DNA of 36,716 nt from Desulfovibrio sp. (lineage in GTDB: Bacteria > Desulfobacterota > Desulfovibrionia > Desulfovibrionales > Desulfovibrionaceae), in the NCBI GenBank assembly GCA_031280915.1, contig JAITGC010000030.1, positions 1-36,716 on the forward strand. Reading direction: 5' to 3'. The notes under the pieces were generated by a model. It did not search any database and was not told the origin of the DNA. It saw nothing but the letters and a program-made list of their open reading frames with translations. The position numbers and the translations under genes are program-made. The number at the start of each line of letters is the position of its first letter. Within the stretch, counting starts at the first letter, position 1. Shown piece by piece: positions 1-6,997 of the stretch.

Positions 1-3000
1 GTGGATACGCCCGAGGCTCAGCTCTCCCTCTGGGTGCAGGATCCTGCCGATGCGGGCAAGCTTGTCCGCATCACCGCCGGCCCCGGCGAAGAGCAGGAAA
101 TCGGCTATGACCACGGAACCCTGTTCATCAAGGCCGACGGCTCCTTCCGTTATGAGGACAACCCCGCCACCCCGGATGCGGACCGCAATATCCGCGTGGT
201 GGTCTCCGACGGCAACAGCGCCACGGAAAGCGTCATCACCGTGGATCACGGAACCTCCGGCGGCCAGGCCCAGCTCGGGCAAGACTATTTTAGAATGTAT
301 GGTGTGGATCAAAGTCTGGTAAATTCCGACCGCATCGAGAACCTCAGCCCCAACCTGCTGGACAATGATACGGGCACCACAGGCGAAATCCTCAACGCCG
401 GAACCTATTATCTGGATAACTACGTCATCGCCGCCGAGGGCGCGGCCGGCTATGCAGGCGCGCTCCTGGGAAGCGGCCTGGAGATCTGCCCCGACGCTTC
501 CCTCAAGGGGGAGTTCTCCGACCGCTTTGAGGTCAGGCTCAACAATATCTCCGTGACCCTCCAGTCCAACGGCAAGGCCTCCATAGACGGCTCTTCCCAT
601 ATGAACGTGTACGACAGGGAGACAGGGGCCTATTACTACTTTAGGGGGGGCACCGCCCACAGGGTGCTGGAGAAATTCCTCGGCGATACGGGGATGACCT
701 TTGAGGAGGCGCGGGAGGCCCTGCAGGTGCATTTCACCTACCAGGCCGCGGCCGCGGACGGCGGCGGGCTGCTGGAGGGCGATCTTGTGCTGGATTATTT
801 GTCTCCGTATTCCGATAACTCTGGGATGGGTTTTCCCTCTTCTAGTTCCACTTCGAACCGCACCTCGAACATAGGCATCTCCTCGACCTTTGACCATGTG
901 ACCGAACAGCAGGGCGATACGGGCCTGCTGAATGCGTCGAGCTGCAGCACTGCGCAGTTGCAGGTCTCCGATTCCAATGCAGACGATGTATCCATCCGCT
1001 TCGGAGGCTATGACGCCGCCGGCAATTCCGTCCCCGGCGCCGCCGGGCAGGAGTGGCACAAGCTTCGCGACATGATGGAGAGCGCCGACCCGGCGGACAG
1101 AATCATACACGGCATTCCCGTCTATGCCTGGATCAATGCGACAACCGGCGAAGTTGCGGTCGCCAAGGGCGCCGGGGCCGGCTGGGAGTGCGTGCAAGTG
1201 GGCGAAGTCACGTTTACTCAAACTCTTAGCCAGGGCGCAAACAGCATGGGCATAAACCCCGACGGCACGCCCATGACCTACCAGCCATATTCTCAGATAC
1301 AGGGTACGTTCGACGTACGTTTTTTCACGGCGGAAGGAAGCGACGCCCTGAGGGCCTTTATGGAGGCCATGAAAAATCTCGGCGAAGCCGAAGCGCGAAA
1401 CATGCTGTTCTTTTTTGCCCAGGCCAGGGACGAGCCCGGCAGCGGGATAACAGCTGTGTCAAGCAGCGGGACCAGCTACATCTCCATTACCGGTTCGGAC
1501 GTATTGCTTGCGTCCTCCGCGGCGGAGCTGCAGGAAGAGGACGTGCTCGGCATGAGCGTCAGCGGCCTGCTGACGGGGCTGGGGAGCAACGCTTCCCATA
1601 CCTTTGGCGGCAACCGCCACACGGCCGACGGCTGGGATGTCCAGGACACCGACCCCAGCGACCATGTGGCCGACAGCGGCTTCACCCTGCTGATGGACGG
1701 GCAGTACGGCTACCTGGCCTGGGACGAGGGCCAGGGGGATTACGTCTATCACCTCTACCAGGCCGGAGACGTCCGGGGCGGCGTCACCCTTTCACAGGCC
1801 GACGTGGACTCGTTGCGCGCCGAACTGACAGGGCTGGTCGCCGGCCAGAGCAAGACCGAGCAGTTTGCGGTCACCATGGCGGACAAGAACGGCGAAAAAA
1901 CCACCGGCACCGTCCAGGTGGCCATCAGGGGGCAAGACACGGACTACAGCGATCTGGAGAACTGGACCCCGCCGCCGGGCTTTGTGACCGACGCGGTGGA
2001 GCACGGCGTCTTCGCCAACGACCTGGCCCCCATATTCCACGTTGACGACGCCTATGACGATCTCACCTACCGCCTGGCCGTGAACGGCGCAAACTATCCC
2101 ACAGCGGCCCAGAGCGGCATGGAGAAGATTCTCATATCCGTGGTTCAGGACGGCGTGGGCTACGGCGACATTGTTTTCTTCCCCAAAACCGGCCAATACT
2201 ACTTCCAGTCCAACGGCAAGCTGACCAACGGCCAGACGCTGGACATCGACATGCAGGCCTGGGTTGAGGTGAAAAACAGCCATTCCTCCGGCGTGATACC
2301 CGGCACGAGCACCCCCGGCTACGCCTCTCCGCAAATCGACGTTGACCTGACGGTGACCGGCGTCAATGACGCGCCCATCGTCATCACCGTGGCCTCCGTG
2401 CTGGAGGCCGGCGGCAGCAAAATCGGCGGCGTCACCTGGATGGACGCGGACAACGCCCTCAGCGACAGCGTCACGGTGGCCTTTACCCACGGCACGAACA
2501 GCGCCCAGAACATCTCCGACGGCTCCTACGACCGCCAGATACAGGGCGAGCACGGCGCCCTCAAGTGGGATACAGGCACCGGCGCCTGGGACTACGCGCT
2601 GGATGCCAACCTGGGCGGCAGCCACCGCGTCATTGACAGCTTCGGCGTTTCCGTCACCGATGACGGGCATCTGGGCGGAGACAACGCCACGGGCGCATCA
2701 AGGCTTGTGGTCTACGGCGTGGACGGCGAAAGCAAAACCGGCGCCGACGGCGACGACACGCTGACCGGCGTGGTGGGCAAGGCCAACATCTTCATCGGCG
2801 GCAAGGGCAATGACGTCATTGACCTGACCGGCACGGCCCACGAGAACATCCTGGTCTGGCAGGCCGGAGATCAGGGGAGCTCGGGTTCCCCCGCCTCGGA
2901 CCGCATCCTGAACTTCAACAAGGACAGCGACGCCCTTGACCTGCGCGACATGCTGGCGGGCCTGGGCGGCGAGAGCGGCAAAACCGCTTCGGATCTTGTC

Positions 3001-3837
3001 AGCTTCCGCGTGGAGGGCGGGCACACCATCATCTCCATCGCCGACGCCGACGGCAACGTGGTTCAGGAGATCATCCTCGACAGCGTGGCCCTGACGGGCA
3101 ACGGCACATATGAGGATCTGCTGGGCCAGACGCTGCTCATCAGCGATTCCGGCCAGGGCTTCCCCGGCGTTCAGGGCCTGTCCATGTTCATGGCCGAAAT
3201 GTCGGAACAGGGCTTCGCGCCTCTGGCCACCAGGGCGGACGTCGGCGGGCTGCATGATCTCCCGGCGCCGGCAGCGGACAACGGGGAGGCCGACGGCTTC
3301 GGCCACAGCGTCCTTGAAGACCTCGGGCCTGGAGAGGCTGACGGCTTCGGCCACGCCGGCCTTGAAGACTTTGAGCTTGAAGACCTCGAGTCCCTGACTC
3401 CGCTCTTCGGCGCCCTGGATGAAGTCGTCGCGGACGGCCCCAGCTACGGGGCGGAGGCGCTTCCGGAACCGGGCGCGCTGTACGGCGAGGGCGGCAAACC
3501 GGTGATCTTTACCGCCGACGCCCTGGAACAACTGATAGATCTCACCGGCGAGGAAGCCAGCGTGGTCGTCTGGGAGCAGGGCGCGTCCGGCGACGTGGTC
3601 ACCATACGCGGCTTTGGCCTGGACGACGCCCTTGACCTGCGCTCCATCGCCGACCCCGAGCACAACATAAGCTGGATGGTGGAAAACAACGACCTCCGCA
3701 TCGACGTCACGGATCAGAACGGGGCGCAACAGTCCATCGTGCTGGAAAACGCCGCCGGCTTCGCCGGAGACATCAGCGGCAACCTTGATGACCTCATCGC
3801 CATGCACGTCCAGATACTCACCACCGCCGGGGCCTGA
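1..3837 (+). CDS. Large secreted adhesin-like protein, VCBS/RTX type with type I secretion C-terminus (5' partial)
   Basis: The frame is open from base 1, so the gene most likely starts upstream and only its last ~1278 codons are seen. The protein is acidic, Gly/Asp/Asn-rich and almost Cys-free, as expected of a surface protein exported by a type I (ABC/MFP/TolC) system. A VCBS/cadherin-like segment with the motif TVTGVNDAP lies near residues 783-791. A short RTX-like GGKGND stretch near residue 934 leads into a type I secretion target-like module (about 936-1050, with SDRILNF and DALDLRDML). A linker carries two EADGFGH repeats (about 1097-1120). A second, related module follows (about 1173-1278, with DLTGEEASVVVW and DDALDLRSI). 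No transporter genes are in the window. The adhesin role is inferred from domain style; the ligand is unknown. The 3' end is duplicated downstream at 4809-5102. Confidence 0.8.
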   Translation: MDTPEAQLSLWVQDPADAGKLVRITAGPGEEQEIGYDHGTLFIKADGSFRYEDNPATPDADRNIRVVVSDGNSATESVITVDHGTSGGQAQLGQDYFRMYGVDQSLVNSDRIENLSPNLLDNDTGTTGEILNAGTYYLDNYVIAAEGAAGYAGALLGSGLEICPDASLKGEFSDRFEVRLNNISVTLQSNGKASIDGSSHMNVYDRETGAYYYFRGGTAHRVLEKFLGDTGMTFEEAREALQVHFTYQAAAADGGGLLEGDLVLDYLSPYSDNSGMGFPSSSSTSNRTSNIGISSTFDHVTEQQGDTGLLNASSCSTAQLQVSDSNADDVSIRFGGYDAAGNSVPGAAGQEWHKLRDMMESADPADRIIHGIPVYAWINATTGEVAVAKGAGAGWECVQVGEVTFTQTLSQGANSMGINPDGTPMTYQPYSQIQGTFDVRFFTAEGSDALRAFMEAMKNLGEAEARNMLFFFAQARDEPGSGITAVSSSGTSYISITGSDVLLASSAAELQEEDVLGMSVSGLLTGLGSNASHTFGGNRHTADGWDVQDTDPSDHVADSGFTLLMDGQYGYLAWDEGQGDYVYHLYQAGDVRGGVTLSQADVDSLRAELTGLVAGQSKTEQFAVTMADKNGEKTTGTVQVAIRGQDTDYSDLENWTPPPGFVTDAVEHGVFANDLAPIFHVDDAYDDLTYRLAVNGANYPTAAQSGMEKILISVVQDGVGYGDIVFFPKTGQYYFQSNGKLTNGQTLDIDMQAWVEVKNSHSSGVIPGTSTPGYASPQIDVDLTVTGVNDAPIVITVASVLEAGGSKIGGVTWMDADNALSDSVTVAFTHGTNSAQNISDGSYDRQIQGEHGALKWDTGTGAWDYALDANLGGSHRVIDSFGVSVTDDGHLGGDNATGASRLVVYGVDGESKTGADGDDTLTGVVGKANIFIGGKGNDVIDLTGTAHENILVWQAGDQGSSGSPASDRILNFNKDSDALDLRDMLAGLGGESGKTASDLVSFRVEGGHTIISIADADGNVVQEIILDSVALTGNGTYEDLLGQTLLISDSGQGFPGVQGLSMFMAEMSEQGFAPLATRADVGGLHDLPAPAADNGEADGFGHSVLEDLGPGEADGFGHAGLEDFELEDLESLTPLFGALDEVVADGPSYGAEALPEPGALYGEGGKPVIFTADALEQLIDLTGEEASVVVWEQGASGDVVTIRGFGLDDALDLRSIADPEHNISWMVENNDLRIDVTDQNGAQQSIVLENAAGFAGDISGNLDDLIAMHVQILTTAGA

Positions 3838-4049
3838 CCGGCGGGGGTAATGGGGCGGCCCCCGCCGGGGGCCGCCTGACAGTTCAGGACGTACAGGCCG
3901 AAAAGTTTGTCCGGCGCGAAAGCGCGCCGGACAATTGCCGCCGCCCGGGCCGCACCGGGCGGCGGCGTCCCGCCCGAAGCGCCCGCGTTTTTCTTTCCGA
4001 AACGCGGGCGCTTTCCCTATGTTACGCGCTCAGGCCGTCAGCGGCGCTG
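3544..4049 (+). repeat. Long direct repeat, copy 1 (adhesin 3' end plus hairpin array)
   Basis: This copy covers the last 294 coding bases of the adhesin gene and about 210 bases of hairpin-rich DNA after it. It matches 4809-5333. By eye I count about ten substitutions in the 294 coding bases and a few small indels downstream. Similarity begins at ACCGGCGAGGAAGCC and fades after AGGCCGTCAGCGGCGC. Copy 1 is in frame with the full gene and is probably the original. Confidence 0.9.
3854..4013 (+). terminator. Array of GC-rich hairpins behind the adhesin gene
   Basis: Four perfect inverted repeats follow the stop codon. They are 3854-3863/3867-3876 (10 bp, 3-nt loop), 3907-3918/3923-3934 (12 bp, 4-nt loop), 3937-3948/3955-3966 (12 bp, 6-nt loop) and 3977-3990/4000-4013 (14 bp, 9-nt loop). 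None has a long T-run, though the last is followed by TCCCTATGTTA. They could end adhesin transcription or protect the 3' end of the mRNA. That role is inferred; the structures themselves are read directly. Confidence 0.75.
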
Positions 4050-4125
4050 CATTCATAACCTCGCAAATAAGCAGGTCACGTTTTGCATGTCGCGCCGAGG
4101 GTGGAATTTATGGAACCTGAAAATT

Positions 4126-4446
4126 TTAAAGCGCAACGGAAGAGGTCGCCGGATTGTTCGTGTGCGCGGCTTCCGGCCTGACCGTCAAAGGGACGCCCAG
4201 CGCCCTGGTGATTCTCAGGATGGTGTCAAAGCGCGGCTTCGCGCCGGCGGAAAGCGTTTTATACAGGCTCTCCCGGCCAAGGCCGGAATCCTTGGCAAGC
4301 TGTGTGATGCCGCGAGCTTTGGCGACATCGCGCAACGCGCGCAGAAAAAGATCGGTTCCGCCCTCTTCCATTGCCGCGCAAAGATACTCGGCCATCATTT
4401 CCTCGCTGTCGAGATAGTCAACCACGTCAAATTTACTCGTCTTCAT
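4126..4446 (-). CDS. Antitoxin, putative addiction module antidote (HigA-like helix-turn-helix)
   Basis: This 106-residue protein matches the COG3636-type 'addiction module antidote' family: an N-terminal segment with YLDSEEMMAEYL, then a helix-turn-helix around residues 45-90 (ITQLAKDSGLGRESLYKTLS and RFDTILRITRALG). Such proteins bind and neutralise a RelE/HigB-like toxin and repress their own operon. It lies downstream of the toxin and overlaps it by 14 bases, the reversed toxin-first order typical of this family. Its likely operator is the palindrome at 4758-4773. The antisense ORF at 3907-4689 is a shadow. Confidence 0.9.
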   Translation of the reverse strand: MKTSKFDVVDYLDSEEMMAEYLCAAMEEGGTDLFLRALRDVAKARGITQLAKDSGLGRESLYKTLSAGAKPRFDTILRITRALGVPLTVRPEAAHTNNPATSSVAL

Positions 4447-4747
4447 CTGGTGTCTCCTCTATCATGCGCCGCAATTTTTTGGCGCGTTCTATATCTCTTC
4501 GCTGCGAACGCTTGTCGCCGCCGGCCAGCAACCAGTATGTCGTGCCTTCCCGCCGCCAGAAATACAGGCGGTAGCCCGGCCCGAAATACAGACGCATTTC
4601 CGAAATCCCTTCCCCGACAGACTCGCAATCGCCGAAATTACCTTCTTCCGCCAGTACGATCCGGGCGGCTATACGCGCCCTGGCCTTGATGTCTCTAAGA
4701 TTGGTCAGCCAATCGTTGAAGATTTCCGTTTTGTGGAATGTGTTCAT
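4433..4747 (-). CDS. Toxin, RelE/HigB-type addiction module killer protein
   Basis: This 104-residue basic protein has the pattern of the COG3657-type 'addiction module killer' family in the RelE/ParE superfamily: a WLTNLRD helix, ARARIAARI, then a GISEMRLYFGPGYRLYF strand core and a KRSQRRDIERAKKL tail. Relatives are ribosome-associated mRNA endonucleases; that activity is assumed from the family. The ATG at 4747 matches the family's usual N-terminus. No Shine-Dalgarno sequence precedes it, because the -10 box ends only 7 bases upstream, so the transcript may be leaderless. It is first in a two-gene operon with its antitoxin and lies between the two copies of the adhesin-tail repeat. Confidence 0.9.
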   Translation of the reverse strand: MNTFHKTEIFNDWLTNLRDIKARARIAARIVLAEEGNFGDCESVGEGISEMRLYFGPGYRLYFWRREGTTYWLLAGGDKRSQRRDIERAKKLRRMIEETPDEDE

Positions 4748-4754
4748 GTGATTG

Positions 4755-4783
4755 ATAGTATCTAATCAGATACAATTTGTCAA
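4755..4783 (-). promoter_or_regulatory. Toxin-antitoxin promoter with operator palindrome in the spacer
   Basis: On the minus strand the -35 box TTGACA (4778-4783) and the -10 box TACTAT (4755-4760) are separated by exactly 17 bases. A perfect inverted repeat, GTATCT-AATC-AGATAC on the plus strand (4758-4773), fills most of the spacer and overlaps the -10 box. It is the obvious site for autorepression by the antitoxin. The predicted start of transcription falls at about 4747-4749, on or next to the toxin ATG. Confidence 0.8.
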
Positions 4784-4805
4784 GAAATTTTTTCATTTTG
4801 TATGA

Positions 4806-5102
4806 GTTACCGGCGAGGAAGCCAGCGTGGTCGTATGGGAGCAGAGCGCGCCCGGCGTCGTGGTCATCATACGCGGCTTTGGCCTGGACGACGCCCTTGA
4901 CCTGCGCTCCATCGCCGACCCTGAACACAACATAAGCTGGATGGTGGAAAACAACGACCTCCGCATCGACGTCATGGATCAGAACGGGGCGCAACAGTCC
5001 ATCGTACTGGAAAACGCCGCCGGCTTCGCCGGAGACATCAGCGGCAACCTTGATGACCTCATCGCCATGCACGTCCAGATACTCACCACCGCCGCGGCCT
5101 GA
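4806..5102 (+). pseudogene. Orphan copy of the adhesin C-terminal module
   Basis: Bases 4809-5102 encode a near copy of the last ~97 residues of the upstream adhesin. An in-frame TGA at 4803-4805 lies just before it, so it is cut off from any longer coding sequence. About ten base changes separate the copies by eye; six alter the residue (for example Gly to Ser, Asp to Val, Thr to Ile), which suggests relaxed selection. A GTG at 4827 preceded by GAGGAAG could in principle start a 91-residue product, so expression as a free module cannot be excluded. The fragment is most simply a decaying duplicate or a recombination substrate. Confidence 0.8.
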
Positions 5103-5333
5103 CCGGCGGGGAGGGGCGGCCCCCGCCGGGGGCCGCCTGACAGTTCAGGGCTTCAAGCCTTCAGGACGTACAGGCCGAAAAGTTTGTCCGGCGCGAAAGC
5201 GCGCCGGACAATTGCCGCCGCCCGGGCCGCACCGGGCGGCGGCGTCCCGCTCGAAGCGCCCGCGTTTTTCTTTCCGAAATGCGGGCGCTTTTCTGTTACA
5301 GCATCTTGCGCCTTCAGGCCGTCAGGCGGCGCG
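4809..5333 (+). repeat. Long direct repeat, copy 2
   Basis: Second copy of the 3544-4049 segment: 294 coding bases, then the hairpin array. Differences include a short insertion near 5148-5162 (CTTCAAGCC region) and a few changes in the last hairpin. It starts abruptly after the AT-rich promoter region of the toxin gene and is followed at 5379 by the hicAB promoter. Confidence 0.9.
5115..5290 (+). terminator. Second copy of the hairpin array
   Basis: The same four stems recur at 5115-5124/5128-5137, 5184-5195/5200-5211, 5214-5225/5232-5243 and 5254-5267/5277-5290. The last stem carries one C-to-T change that keeps pairing as a G-U wobble, and TTCT follows it. Stems are preserved although flanking bases differ, which hints that the structure matters, but one change is weak evidence. 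Confidence 0.7.
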
Positions 5334-5378
5334 AAGCTGGGGCGCATGGCCCTCGGAGAGGCATGGAGCAAGCCGTTC

Positions 5379-5419
5379 TTGACTTGACCCGCGAAGGTGC
5401 TACTATTCAACATGAATAG
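5379..5419 (+). promoter_or_regulatory. hicAB promoter and probable operator
   Basis: The -35 box TTGACT (5379-5384) and the -10 box TACTAT (5401-5406) are 16 bases apart. A perfect palindrome, CTATTCA-ACA-TGAATAG (5403-5419), covers most of the -10 box and the hicA start codon at 5412. HicB proteins with a DNA-binding C-terminus repress their own operon, so this is the likely binding site. Transcription should begin at or next to the ATG, leaving no room for a Shine-Dalgarno sequence. Confidence 0.7.
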
Positions 5420-5666
5420 CAAACAGCGGAAAACGTGGGAGGCAATTTTTTCCAAGCCGACCCCCAAAAATATATCATGGAGCGATGTAGAGTCACTATT
5501 CAAAGGGCTTGGCTTCATGGTAATAGAGGGTGATGGTTCAAAGGTATCCTTTGAAAGAAACGCCGTATCTGTGTCTTTCCATCGTCCGCATCCACAAAAA
5601 GAAGCAAGGCCGTACCAGATAGAAGCCGCTCGCCTTTTTCTTTGCGAAATAGGAGAAAAGCCATGA
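5412..5666 (+). CDS. hicA: HicA family toxin
   Basis: This 84-residue protein matches the HicA mRNA interferase family: an N-terminal MNSKQRKTWEAIF helix, a SWSDVESLFKGLG segment and the catalytic-His region VSFHRPHPQKE followed by a C-terminal helix. HicA has a double-stranded-RNA-binding-like fold and cleaves mRNA to stop growth until bound by HicB; this is family knowledge. The ATG at 5412 gives the usual family start; an in-frame ATG at 5397 would lie upstream of the -10 box. The gene overlaps hicB by ATGA (5663-5666). The pair is more AT-rich than its neighbours, consistent with acquisition by transfer. Confidence 0.92.
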   Translation: MNSKQRKTWEAIFSKPTPKNISWSDVESLFKGLGFMVIEGDGSKVSFERNAVSVSFHRPHPQKEARPYQIEAARLFLCEIGEKP

Positions 5667-6010
5667 CAGATAATAACACCATGCAGTATAAGGACTATAC
5701 CGCACTTATAGAGTTCAGCGGCGAAGATGGTTGCCTGATCGGCAAAGTTCTTGGTATCCGTGACATGATCGTTTTTGACGGAAATACTGTTGATGAAATC
5801 CGTAAAAACTTTCACGATATGATTGATCATTATATTGCGGCTTGCTCCAAAGCGGGAAGAGAGCCGAATAACCCTGTTTCTGAAGTTATGATACCCGTTT
5901 CTCCGTCCCTGTATGCAAAAATAGCCAAGAAAGCGGAATATGACGGCGTTCCGGTGCATACCGTGATGGAGACAGCTTTGCAGAGATTTGTGCAACACGC
6001 CTGGGAGTAA
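5663..6010 (+). CDS. hicB: HicB family antitoxin
   Basis: The 115-residue protein has a HicB-like N-terminal domain (YTALIEFSGEDGCLIGKVLGI, residues ~10-30, then DEIRKNFHDMIDHYI) that folds like a degenerate RNase H and binds HicA. Its C-terminal ~40 residues (IPVSPSLYAKIAKKA onward) look like a ribbon-helix-helix DNA-binding domain, so it can also act as the operon repressor. The start at 5663 is preceded by AGGAG (5651-5655) and overlaps the hicA stop. The probable operator is the palindrome at 5403-5419. Confidence 0.92.
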   Translation: MTDNNTMQYKDYTALIEFSGEDGCLIGKVLGIRDMIVFDGNTVDEIRKNFHDMIDHYIAACSKAGREPNNPVSEVMIPVSPSLYAKIAKKAEYDGVPVHTVMETALQRFVQHAWE

Positions 6011-6115
6011 CGAACCGCCCTGGCCCCGCTTCATCACGCCGCCGCGCGCGGCTCCAAAAAGCCGGCCGGTCGCGCGGGATATGCCGGAATACAGCCGTTG
6101 CCGCGAGGGACAAGC

Positions 6116-6997
6116 ATGCGTATCGGTACCCTGATTGCCGAAACCGACAAACCGTTTTTTTCCCTGGAATTTTTTCCGCCGTCGGACGAAGCCCAACGGG
6201 CGGCGTTTTTCAATACTGTGGAGCGGTTGCGGGCGCTTTCTCCGTTGTTTGTCTCGGTGACATACGGCGCCGGGGGCAGCCGCCGGCGCAATACCCTGGC
6301 CATCGCCGGAGAGCTTGCCGCGCGCGGCCTGGTCTGTATGCCGCATTTGACCTGCGTGGGGGCCGAATTCGGCGATGTGGGGCATTTTCTGCGAGAACTG
6401 CGCGCCGTCGGCGTGGACAATGTGCTGGCCCTGCGCGGCGATCAGCCGGCCGGGCAAAATTGTCTCCCCGAGGGGGATTTCAAATACGCCGGCGATCTTG
6501 TGTCCTTTATCCGCTCCCGTGATCCGGATATGGGCATCGGCGTTGCCGCCTATCCCGCGCCGCATCCGGAATCCCGCACCTTTGCCGAGGATCGCGGGTA
6601 TACGGCCCGAAAGATTCTGGCCGGCGCGGATTTCGTTATAACGCAGCTTTTTTTCGACGTGCGCGAGTACGAGAATCTTGTTTCCGGCCTGCGCGCCCAA
6701 GGTGTGGCCGCGCCCATTGTGCCCGGTATTCTGCCAATCCAGAGTTTTGACTCCCTGCGGAGGGTGCTTGCCCTGTGCGGGGCGAATATTCCGGGCAAGC
6801 TGTATCTGAGTTTGGAAGAAGCCGGGCAAAAGGGGGGCGAGGAGGCGTTGCGCGAGGCCGGCCTCAATTTCGCCGCGCGGCAGATCCGCGATTTGCTGGA
6901 CATGGGCGCGCCGGGCATTCACCTGTACACACTCAACAAGAGCGATATGTGCCTGCGCATTGCCGCGGAGACGAAAGCGGGGATGGGGCGCCCATGA
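6116..6997 (+). CDS. metF: Methylenetetrahydrofolate reductase
   Basis: The 293-residue protein belongs to the MetF family of FAD enzymes that interconvert 5,10-methylene- and 5-methyl-tetrahydrofolate for methionine synthesis or one-carbon flow. Visible signatures are FSLEFFPP near the N-terminus, VSVTYGAGGS, the HLTCVGAE stretch, NVLALRGDQP, ADFVITQLFFDV and the C-terminal APGIHLYTLN. Length is typical of the bacterial catalytic-domain form. The ATG at 6116 is chosen over 6098 because GAGGGA (6105-6110) lies five bases upstream. The stop overlaps the larC start (ATGA), so the two are translationally coupled and head a plus-strand cluster through 11451. Confidence 0.95.
   Translation: MRIGTLIAETDKPFFSLEFFPPSDEAQRAAFFNTVERLRALSPLFVSVTYGAGGSRRRNTLAIAGELAARGLVCMPHLTCVGAEFGDVGHFLRELRAVGVDNVLALRGDQPAGQNCLPEGDFKYAGDLVSFIRSRDPDMGIGVAAYPAPHPESRTFAEDRGYTARKILAGADFVITQLFFDVREYENLVSGLRAQGVAAPIVPGILPIQSFDSLRRVLALCGANIPGKLYLSLEEAGQKGGEEALREAGLNFAARQIRDLLDMGAPGIHLYTLNKSDMCLRIAAETKAGMGRP

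Noticed and set aside
2698-3807. 369-codon minus-strand frame, with a related one at 4695-5072
   Set aside because: Both are the reverse of the duplicated adhesin tail; the similarity comes from the repeat, not from a second gene.
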